DNA of 64,000 bases from Pacificispira sp965223125 (GTDB taxonomy: Bacteria; Pseudomonadota; Alphaproteobacteria; UBA8366; Aestuariispiraceae), in the NCBI GenBank assembly GCA_965223125.1, contig OZ244984.1, positions 4,008,205 to 4,072,204 of the forward strand, given 5' to 3'. The notes below the pieces were generated by a model that was not told the origin of the DNA, made no database searches, and was given only the letters and a program-made list of their open reading frames with translations. Positions 42,849 through 49,751 of this stretch are shown here, piece after piece (position 1 is the stretch's first letter; every line of letters begins with the position of its first letter). The position numbers and the translations under genes are program-made.

Positions 42849-43748
42849 TTAATTTGCGACCTGGCTCGGCGCATCCGGCAATAGCTCTCGAAGAGGTTTG
42901 CCGCTCTCAAACACCTGAAAGTCGTCAATCGAAGTCCCCGAGGTTCCGCTGTCGACGTTTGGCGCCCCAAGATCTCGACGAATGTCATCCGAACTCAACG
43001 TCCTGAAATCCGTGCTAAACCGGCATCGTTCCGTTGAATTTGAGGGGCCTTCATGAAGATGCGCGAGTGAAAAGCAGAGCAGGTCCCCTGGTTCGGGAAT
43101 AAGGGCAATGACCGGCGATTTGGATAAATCATCCAAAACCCGAACGGGCGGATACGCCGCCACCACTTCTTCAAAACTTTTGCCTGCGGCCGTAGCTTCT
43201 GCGCGTTTGCGGCGGAACTCGTCCAATCGCCAACCGGGGGAGGTATTTGCCACAGGGTGTTTCCAGTGGCGCGTATAAAACTGGAGGGCGCGCCCAGGTT
43301 CCAACTTGTACCAGGGCGTCCACCAATTCGTTTGGGCATAGTCTTCACAATACCAGGAATCCCGATGTGGCCCCAAAGTCGTGGTGTTCCTGGATATGTG
43401 GCTTTCTTTAGGAGGCTGCACCCGCATTGTGAAGCGCGAATGTCCTGTTGTGGCGAGATCCACGCCTAAATCTTTGAGAGAATTACGCATGGTCTCTCGG
43501 ACAAGCGAACTGCCTGAAACAGTCTTTTGAAGCTCTGTCACCCGTGACGCATACTCATCAAATCCGTATTTCCGATGCGCGATTGTCGGATCGGCACAGT
43601 CTAGCTTTTCTTCCGCCAACGACCTTATATGATTCCCAAGATCTTCCACGCCCGGAACATTCTTGAATAGGATCAAGCCGCCGTTGAAAACGAAATTCCG
43701 GCGCTGCTCGTCATCGATTGCGCCATTTTGAACCAAAAGCGGCACCAT
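42849..43748 (-). CDS. Putative Fe(II)/2-oxoglutarate oxygenase-like protein, paralogue B
   Basis: 299-residue paralogue of the 41940 protein. Visible are GGLILFKNVPGVEDLGNHIR near the start, TLGPHRDSWYCEDYAQTNWW (HxD), LLCFSLAHLHEGPSNSTERC (distal His) and RFSTDFRTLSSDDI (2-oxoglutarate-binding Arg). An iron ligand set HxD...H plus Arg is the basis for the call; the family name is not known to me. It is first of the tandem pair and 101 bases downstream of the aminotransferase gene. Tandem duplication with divergence suggests two related positions or substrates. Confidence 0.72.
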   Translation of the reverse strand: MVPLLVQNGAIDDEQRRNFVFNGGLILFKNVPGVEDLGNHIRSLAEEKLDCADPTIAHRKYGFDEYASRVTELQKTVSGSSLVRETMRNSLKDLGVDLATTGHSRFTMRVQPPKESHISRNTTTLGPHRDSWYCEDYAQTNWWTPWYKLEPGRALQFYTRHWKHPVANTSPGWRLDEFRRKRAEATAAGKSFEEVVAAYPPVRVLDDLSKSPVIALIPEPGDLLCFSLAHLHEGPSNSTERCRFSTDFRTLSSDDIRRDLGAPNVDSGTSGTSIDDFQVFESGKPLRELLPDAPSQVAN

Positions 43749-43849
43749 ATGTTAATTCCCGATGTTACCCGCGACCAGGTGGCTGCTGACCAATCACATG
43801 CTAGCGGATGTGTATCACCCGACTAGTTTCGCGACAACCTGAATAGGGT

Positions 43850-44947
43850 TTAGTGTCCCGAAGTCTGCTGTAAAATACTTGCAATCGTGCGCACATGGTC
43901 GCGATCAACACCTTCGTGGAAAGGAAGGTTTAAAACCGATTCTGCAAGCGCTTCAGATTGCGTGAAAACAGTGGTCACGGGATCGAATGCAGGCATTTTG
44001 GGAAGTATTGGTCCCCACCACCGTCTGCTTTCGATGCCTTTAGACCGAAGGGCTTCCATTGCATCTTCTACCGCGGCAGCCCCAGAAAGTTTCACCGCGA
44101 TGGCACCAGGTGCCCACGTGCCAGAAAAATCACGATGTAAGAGTGTCCCCATGTATTCGCGGTACACCGCAGAAAGCCATAGTGCTCGTTCCCTAGTACA
44201 CGGCCATAAATCCAACGCCGCCAACCCAATCGCGGCAGAATATTCAGATAGCTTTGCATTTGTACTGCCTGGCAAAGCAGACATCCGGTCCGCGTCAAAT
44301 CCGAAGTTTGTCATCTGCCTGATCTTGGAAATCAGCTCCCTGTTCTTACTGATGACAACGCCGCCTTCACCAATACCAAAAACCTTCGTCGCGTGCAGGC
44401 TGACAACCGTTGGGATCGCACTGGGTACCACGGAATCAAAACACCATGCGGCATCGATCACGACGCCTATGCCCATTTCATTTTCAAGCGCCTCCCACGG
44501 TTTTGGATCAATGGGAACGCCGAAAGGGGAAATCGGCATGACACAGGTTTCGGACGCGGACAATGTGCTCGCGCGGACCAAATCGGGCGTTACTGTCCAA
44601 TGACCCGGATCAACATCTGAAAAAACCGGCCTGACACCCGCACGCTCTGCTGCAACAACAGAAGCAGCAAAGCCAAACGCGGGAAGAATGCATTGGTAAT
44701 TGCTGCGCATTGAGCTTTCCCGCGCCAGGAAACGTGCCGCCATGGAAAGCTGCAAGCCGACGGTTGCGTTTGAAACCGTAACCAGTTCATCAGGCTCAAC
44801 CCCAAAATGGGATGAAAGCAACGTCTCAAAGCGCTGCAGCAATGGCCCGCGATTCGAATACCATCGGTTCTGATCAATTTCCTGTATGTACGGAAGCAAC
44901 GCCTCCGCATTCGGCAGAACAGATCTGCGGAGCTCCAGAATAGCCAT
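43850..44947 (-). CDS. DegT/DnrJ/EryC1/StrS family sugar aminotransferase
   Basis: 365-residue PLP enzyme that transaminates a keto-sugar nucleotide. The PLP Lys is in VSLHATKVFGIGEGGVVI. Other family marks are NRWYSNRGPLLQRFE, VSNATVGLQL, and the Asp of VIDAAWCFDS that binds the PLP nitrogen. Start: an ATG at 44992 lies inside the promoter of the gene itself, so the ATG at 44947 is better. The protein then begins AILELRRSVLPNAEALLPYI, a usual family start. Together with the formyltransferase at 46264 it may make an N-formylamino sugar. First gene of a minus-strand operon reaching 33669. Confidence 0.88.
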   Translation of the reverse strand: MAILELRRSVLPNAEALLPYIQEIDQNRWYSNRGPLLQRFETLLSSHFGVEPDELVTVSNATVGLQLSMAARFLARESSMRSNYQCILPAFGFAASVVAAERAGVRPVFSDVDPGHWTVTPDLVRASTLSASETCVMPISPFGVPIDPKPWEALENEMGIGVVIDAAWCFDSVVPSAIPTVVSLHATKVFGIGEGGVVISKNRELISKIRQMTNFGFDADRMSALPGSTNAKLSEYSAAIGLAALDLWPCTRERALWLSAVYREYMGTLLHRDFSGTWAPGAIAVKLSGAAAVEDAMEALRSKGIESRRWWGPILPKMPAFDPVTTVFTQSEALAESVLNLPFHEGVDRDHVRTIASILQQTSGH

Positions 44948-44982
44948 CAAAAACCCAGGAAATTGTTGCTGTTTAAGGTGTC

Positions 44983-45010
44983 TTGAACCCATATCAATAT
45001 ACCGTATTAT
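44983..45010 (+). promoter_or_regulatory. Promoter for the plus-strand operon starting at 45075
   Basis: TTGAAC (44983-44988) and TATTAT (45005-45010) with a 16-base spacer; predicted start near 45017, leader about 58 bases. It overlaps on the opposite strand the promoter of the aminotransferase operon. Confidence 0.6.
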
Positions 45011-45025
45011 GCGACGTTGGAACAA
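44996..45025 (-). promoter_or_regulatory. Divergent promoter for the aminotransferase operon
   Basis: On the minus strand TTGTTC (45020-45025) and TATATT (44996-45001) are 18 bases apart; predicted start near 44989. This start would leave the ATG at 44947 as the first usable one. It is interleaved with the plus-strand promoter (44983-45010), so the two operons likely compete for polymerase. Confidence 0.5.
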
Positions 45026-45074
45026 GTTTTGATTTCCCAGAACAGAAATCACACAAATCTTGGAAAGGGCTTGT

Positions 45075-45737
45075 ATGACGCGGGTTAACAATGCCCATGA
45101 TTTAACGGACCTGGTTGAACACTACGAGGCATGTTTGGAAAAATACGGCGCTACGCCACAAGGTGTAGACTGGCCAAACGCCGAAGATTTGGCACGACGA
45201 CACGACGTGATGCTGGACGTGATACGTCCTTATTCGGGGTCCATAAGTGTGGTGGACTTGGGATGCGGTCCCGGTCTGTTTTATGATCACATCGCGCAGT
45301 CGAAGCATGCGAATTCGATCACGTATCACGGCATTGATCTGTCAGAAAAAATGGTCACCGCGGCGCAGGCTCGACACGCAGCTGACATGTTTTCCGTACG
45401 GGACATTTTGCAAGACCCATTAGACGCCGACAGCATTGACTACATCATGCTGTGCGGTGTTTTGACGGAGCGGCAATCCATTGAAAAGCCTGCGATGGTA
45501 TCGTTTGCCCAGGATATATTGACGGCCTCGTTCCGGGCGGCACGATGCGGAATCGCATTCAACGCGATGAGCACACATGTGGATTGGGAACGAGACGATT
45601 TGTTTCACTGGGGGTTGGATGAGATCGCGGGATTTCTGTGCACGCATCTTTCTCGAAATTTCGTCATTCGAAACGATTACGGGCTCTACGAAAATACCGT
45701 CTATGTGTACAAAACGAATCCGACGTTAGGCGCATAA
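45075..45737 (+). CDS. Class I SAM-dependent methyltransferase
   Basis: 220-residue Rossmann methyltransferase. The SAM-binding motif I is SVVDLGCGPGLFYDHIAQ, followed by ITYHGIDLSEKMVTAAQARH (acidic residue at the end of strand 2). Later strand YIMLCGVLTERQS fits. ATG at 45075 has GGAAAGGG at ideal spacing; an upstream TTG frame is less likely. First gene of the plus-strand operon 45075-51767. The NUDIX gene starts 4 bases after its stop. Confidence 0.87.
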   Translation: MTRVNNAHDLTDLVEHYEACLEKYGATPQGVDWPNAEDLARRHDVMLDVIRPYSGSISVVDLGCGPGLFYDHIAQSKHANSITYHGIDLSEKMVTAAQARHAADMFSVRDILQDPLDADSIDYIMLCGVLTERQSIEKPAMVSFAQDILTASFRAARCGIAFNAMSTHVDWERDDLFHWGLDEIAGFLCTHLSRNFVIRNDYGLYENTVYVYKTNPTLGA

Positions 45738-45741
45738 CGTT

Positions 45742-46242
45742 ATGGCGGATGCGCGTCTTTTCCCGGGAGAATTTGCAACAAGCGCCAGCCAAAGCGTGTC
45801 CGCGATCCTGCACACCAAGGATGGCAAGGTCTTGCTGCAGCACAGAGACGATAAACCCGGCGTCTTTTATCCCAGCTATTGGGGACTGTTCGGCGGTCGG
45901 ATTGAAGCAGGTGAAACCCCTCAAGAAGCCTTGGTACGAGAGCTTTTCGAAGAACTCGCATGGGAAACGGATGTCCCTGATATTCCCTTCACTACATTGG
46001 CTTGGTCTGGTGGCGGTTGGTCAGACTCTGTTCGCATCAGGTACATCTTTTTAATAGAGATCCGCGAGCAAGATGTTTTGCAAATGCGTCTTGGCGAAGG
46101 TCAGGCTATGGATCTTTACGCCGTCGATAAATTGAATGGAATACTGCGTGTCATGCCACACGATCTATTCGCACTGAGCATGTTCACAGGTGAAGCGTAT
46201 GGATCGGCTCCAAAAACGGATATTCTGAATAATACCCATTAA
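45742..46242 (+). CDS. NUDIX hydrolase
   Basis: 166-residue NUDIX-domain protein. The box is GGRIEAGETPQEALVRELFE followed by ELAWETD; the residue after the EE pair is Leu-Ala rather than the canonical x-Gly, a mild deviation. It may hydrolyse a nucleotide sugar or an activated precursor. It lies 4 bases after the methyltransferase stop and before the formyltransferase gene, so it is part of a tightly packed operon. It is not closely similar to the NUDIX protein at 28531, which is longer and of the ADP-ribose type. Confidence 0.85.
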   Translation: MADARLFPGEFATSASQSVSAILHTKDGKVLLQHRDDKPGVFYPSYWGLFGGRIEAGETPQEALVRELFEELAWETDVPDIPFTTLAWSGGGWSDSVRIRYIFLIEIREQDVLQMRLGEGQAMDLYAVDKLNGILRVMPHDLFALSMFTGEAYGSAPKTDILNNTH

Positions 46243-46263
46243 ATCCGGATCGGGATCATTGCT

Positions 46264-47064
46264 TTGACCACTACCTTCTCATGGGCATTCTTCGGCGGAA
46301 AGCCGGAAGGAATCGCAACGCTGAAGGCGGTATCTGACGCCGTTGGCCCGGCCGCATTCATTTCCCCGCCCAGGGATTTGCCGGACGCAGACATCAAGGA
46401 CCTTGAGGCCGCAGCCAACAGTTTGGGCTGCGACGTAATTCCCGCCCACGAGGCGCTTTCCAGAGCAGGTGCGTTAAGTGTCGGGTTATGTCAGCGCTTT
46501 GACATCATAAAACCGGAATTTGTCGGCGCCCCGCGACACGGCTTCATGAATCTTCACCCGTCCTTGCTTCCGAAATACAAGGGGATTCATCCAATATCTT
46601 GGGCGTTGGTGAATGGTGAAATACAGACCGGCGCTACCCTTCACGTGATAGATCGGGATGTCGATACGGGTCCGATCATTTTTCAAGAGGCTTTTGAAAT
46701 CACGTTGGAGGACGACATTTGGTCGGTCACAGAAAAATGCAGCCGCGCGGCGACGCACCTTGCTGTGCGTGCGATGGAGATCGTAAAGAAAAGTGACAAT
46801 TTGCCCCCTTCCATTGCGCAGACAGGCCCATCAAGCTACGCGCGCCGACGCCGACCGGAAGACGGCGATTTTGAACCGCATGAAACGACACGGCGTCAGG
46901 TCTTCGACTTGGTACGCGCCCTTCGCCCCCCGCTTCCCCTTGCGCAGCTTATCCTGAGCGATGGAACAAAGGCGCCCATTGCGAAGTGTAGTTTGTCACC
47001 AAGCGACACATTACAAAGGATTGCTGTAAAAGACGGCGATGTTTGGGTAGAAATTGTACGGTAA
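46264..47064 (+). CDS. Formyltransferase family protein (sugar N-formyltransferase candidate)
   Basis: 266-residue enzyme of the methionyl-tRNA formyltransferase fold, using N10-formyl-tetrahydrofolate. The catalytic Asn-His-Asp set is recognisable: FMNLHPSLLPKYKGIHPISW (Asn and His) and DRDVDTGPIIFQEAF (Asp). Length is shorter than Fmt (about 310) and the locus is sugar-related, so a sugar N-formyltransferase like those acting on 4-amino-4,6-dideoxy sugars is likely. The start seems to be TTG at 46264. The operon also encodes a NUDIX hydrolase before it and a beta-propeller protein after it. The aminotransferase that could provide the amine is at 43850. Confidence 0.85.
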   Translation: MTTTFSWAFFGGKPEGIATLKAVSDAVGPAAFISPPRDLPDADIKDLEAAANSLGCDVIPAHEALSRAGALSVGLCQRFDIIKPEFVGAPRHGFMNLHPSLLPKYKGIHPISWALVNGEIQTGATLHVIDRDVDTGPIIFQEAFEITLEDDIWSVTEKCSRAATHLAVRAMEIVKKSDNLPPSIAQTGPSSYARRRRPEDGDFEPHETTRRQVFDLVRALRPPLPLAQLILSDGTKAPIAKCSLSPSDTLQRIAVKDGDVWVEIVR

Positions 47065-47091
47065 CAGGTACGTTTAAACGGAGGCTGCAAG

Positions 47092-48021
47092 ATGGCATGG
47101 AACAAATTGGGGAAAGTCTTTGACCCAAAGGACGGTCTATCGACCGTTTCGGGATGGGCTGCCTATCCTACGCCAATCGACTTGGGCGATCGCATACGGG
47201 TATTTTATGCCCCGAGAAGTGCCAAGAACCAAGCATGCATCACATTTGTCGATTTGGATCGTAATGACCCAACCGTTACGATCCGGCACGCGCCTGGGCC
47301 AGTGCTTGAAAGCGGAAAAATTGGCACGTTCGACGATTGCGGCGTTCAGCCGATGCAAGCCATCTGGGTAGAGAACGACATCTGGCTTTACTATCTTGGT
47401 TGGAACCCTGCTATCAACGGTTTGTCGCGCAACAGTACCGGTCTTGCGATCAGCAAGGATCGGGGCGTGACCTTCCAGCGCTGTTTTGAAGGCCCTATTT
47501 TGGACCGAAGCCGCGAAGAACCTTATTTTTCGTATACGCCTTGGGTCCTGCGCGATTGCGATAGATGGAAGATGTGGTACGCAACCGGAACCGCCTGGGT
47601 CCCCGTAGACGGAAAGCCGGAAGGGGCGTTTGAGTTGCGCGACGCGACCTCTGATGACGGTATTTCTTGGACGCGGCCAAACCGTCGGATTCTTCCCCCC
47701 AATCGGGACGATGAGGTGATGTGCAAACCCAACGTAACGATCCGGGATGGCATGCATCACATGTGGTTCTCCTATCGAAGCTACCGCGATTTTCGTGGCG
47801 GAAGTGGCAGCTATAAGATTGGGTATGCAACATCCCAAGATGGGCATACCTGGGAACGCGACGATCAACTAGGGGGGTTGTCACCCGGCGAAAGTGGCGC
47901 GTGGGACAGTGACATGGTCTGCTTTTCGTCTATCGCGACCCTTGACGAGAAACTCTACATTTTCTTCACGGGAAATGGGTTTGGCGCGACCGGATTCGGT
48001 GTTGCCGAGTGGACCAAATGA
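47092..48021 (+). CDS. Beta-propeller glycoside-hydrolase-like protein (GH43/GH32/GH130-type fold)
   Basis: 309-residue protein with the repeats of a five-bladed propeller. Blade-type motifs of a GH43/GH130 relative recur: GWAAYPTPIDLGDRIRVFYA, NDIWLYYLGWN, RWKMWYATGTAWV, HHMWFSYRSYRDFRGG and KLYIFFTGNGFG. GGAGG twelve bases before the ATG is a strong ribosome site. The OGT-like gene overlaps its stop by four bases. In glycan biosynthesis loci, proteins of this fold without signal peptides may bind or trim sugar donors; glycosidase activity is not shown. No signal peptide is visible, so it should be cytosolic. Confidence 0.78.
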   Translation: MAWNKLGKVFDPKDGLSTVSGWAAYPTPIDLGDRIRVFYAPRSAKNQACITFVDLDRNDPTVTIRHAPGPVLESGKIGTFDDCGVQPMQAIWVENDIWLYYLGWNPAINGLSRNSTGLAISKDRGVTFQRCFEGPILDRSREEPYFSYTPWVLRDCDRWKMWYATGTAWVPVDGKPEGAFELRDATSDDGISWTRPNRRILPPNRDDEVMCKPNVTIRDGMHHMWFSYRSYRDFRGGSGSYKIGYATSQDGHTWERDDQLGGLSPGESGAWDSDMVCFSSIATLDEKLYIFFTGNGFGATGFGVAEWTK

Positions 48022-49592
48022 TCCGCAAGTTGCTTAGACCAATCAAACAACAGCTGGTTCGTAGCTTGGTTCCACCTCAATCCATCCCGGTTGACAGAAT
48101 GGATTTGAATGGCGTGCACTTGCAGCCTGAAACTTTCCTGAATGCCGTCGGCCTGGGTTCTCATCAACACAGGATTACCGAGCAGACCTGCTTGGACACA
48201 CCTAATCTTGTTGGGATCGCGCTTAACGTATTGCATAACGGTTCCGAAGACCCCGGCCCGGAAATTTTGTATGAAACCGGAAATACTTTGCTTTCAATGG
48301 GGCGTGTTGACGTCGCAACGCCCGTTTTAAAAGATCTCTTGGAGCGTGTTCGAACAACCCGAGCCCATCAAACCTATCTTCATTGTTTGTTGCTGAACCC
48401 GGATATATCTGGAGAAGACTTGTATCGTGAAGCGACGGCTTGGGCGCATCTGTATGCTGTAGACGAAAGAGAATTTGACCTGCCCCCCTTGAAGCAGACC
48501 TCCCGCAGCGGGCCCATTCGAATTGGTTACGTCTGCGAATTTTTTGACAGCGCTGTTATGCGCTCTGCGATGCTTCCGACGATCGGTGCTTTGGATCGAA
48601 CAAAGTTTGAAACATTCTGTTACAGCGACGGTAGGATTCCAGAGGATCACCGGCACTGCTCTGATCATTGGCATGAGACGGCATCCCTCTCTGACGTTGA
48701 ACTCTGCGCGCTCGTTCGCTCACACCAGATTGATATACTCGTCGATCTCAGCGGACCAACTCAGACGCAGCGTTTTCCCGCCTACGCATTGAGATGCGCC
48801 CCCCATCAGATGGGCGGACCAAATTTCGCCGCGACCAGCGGAATGCCCTTCTTTGACTTTATGATCGCATCGGAGGGCCTAATACCACAAAATCATGAAA
48901 GTCATTTCTGCGAGACGATATACAGATCACCGTACTTTGTGGCTTTTTCGACCCCGGCACAGCCCTCCTATGAGAAGCAAGTCCCTGTGGCCCCACCCCC
49001 CGTGTTGAAGAACGGGCATATTACATTTGGGTATTTTGGTTCTACGCATAAAATCAATCCTCATATCGTGAAGGTCTGGTCTGCGATTCTGTCCGCCGTC
49101 CCAGACTCCCGAATGATATTAAAAGCCGCTGGATATGATCACAGCCTGATAAAAGAATCCGTTGCTGACTTATTCGCGCAGAACCACATTGAAGCGTCTA
49201 GACTGGAATTCCGAGGCCTGTCCAGTTATACGGATTTGCTGGCTGAGTATGCCGATATCGACATTGCGGTGGACGCTCAACCTGTGTCCGGTGGCGCAAC
49301 ATTAAATGACTTGTTGTGGCAGGGTGTCCCGTGCATCTCGGTGCTTGGCAATCGCCTTTCAGCCAGACATGGGGCGGTCAGATTAATAACGGGCGATATG
49401 GATGACTGTGTTGCGGAATCGAATGAAGATTGCGCTGAGATAGCAAAAATGCTTTCAAGCAGCCTAGATGCCTTATCCGAAAGACGGATGAGCCAGAGAG
49501 ACAGTCTTATGCGAACCAAATTATTTGATCCGGCTGGTTTTGGGCAGGCACTTGAGGAGGTCTTTGAAAAAGTGGCACTAAAATATATATGA
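48018..49592 (+). CDS. GT41-family glycosyltransferase (O-GlcNAc transferase/SPINDLY-like)
   Basis: 524-residue protein of the GT41 (OGT) family. The catalytic GT-B halves are seen: first half PIRIGYVCEFFDSAVMRSAM, ILVDLSGPTQTQRFPAYALR, then PHQMGG. The second half has FGYFGSTHKINPHIVKVWSA, SRLEFRGLSSYTDLLAEYAD, ADIDIAVDAQPVSGGATLND and LLWQGVPCISVLGNRLSAR. The TPR superhelix of eukaryotic OGT is short or absent (first 165 residues helical but not clearly repeated). Start ATG at 48018 overlaps the previous stop, indicating translational coupling. In bacteria GT41 enzymes can modify proteins (flagellin or adhesins) or act in glycan assembly; either fits here. Confidence 0.83.
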   Translation: MIRKLLRPIKQQLVRSLVPPQSIPVDRMDLNGVHLQPETFLNAVGLGSHQHRITEQTCLDTPNLVGIALNVLHNGSEDPGPEILYETGNTLLSMGRVDVATPVLKDLLERVRTTRAHQTYLHCLLLNPDISGEDLYREATAWAHLYAVDEREFDLPPLKQTSRSGPIRIGYVCEFFDSAVMRSAMLPTIGALDRTKFETFCYSDGRIPEDHRHCSDHWHETASLSDVELCALVRSHQIDILVDLSGPTQTQRFPAYALRCAPHQMGGPNFAATSGMPFFDFMIASEGLIPQNHESHFCETIYRSPYFVAFSTPAQPSYEKQVPVAPPPVLKNGHITFGYFGSTHKINPHIVKVWSAILSAVPDSRMILKAAGYDHSLIKESVADLFAQNHIEASRLEFRGLSSYTDLLAEYADIDIAVDAQPVSGGATLNDLLWQGVPCISVLGNRLSARHGAVRLITGDMDDCVAESNEDCAEIAKMLSSSLDALSERRMSQRDSLMRTKLFDPAGFGQALEEVFEKVALKYI

Positions 49593-49751
49593 AGACTGTG
49601 AACCGATCAGAAAGCGTCAATATGGATTTTGGGCCGCTGTACGGCTAAGGAGCAGCCCGTTAGGTTCTGCAATTTGCAGCGAGTAGTGCCTTCACAAGGT
49701 TTGCGATAGAAGCGACACCAATAAATCCGTTCGGGACAATCACGGGTGAGA

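Noticed and set aside
49593..49751. Cobalamin riboswitch before the B12-type radical SAM gene
   Set aside because: I saw no B12-box-like sequence or adequate folded leader; the gap is only 159 bases.
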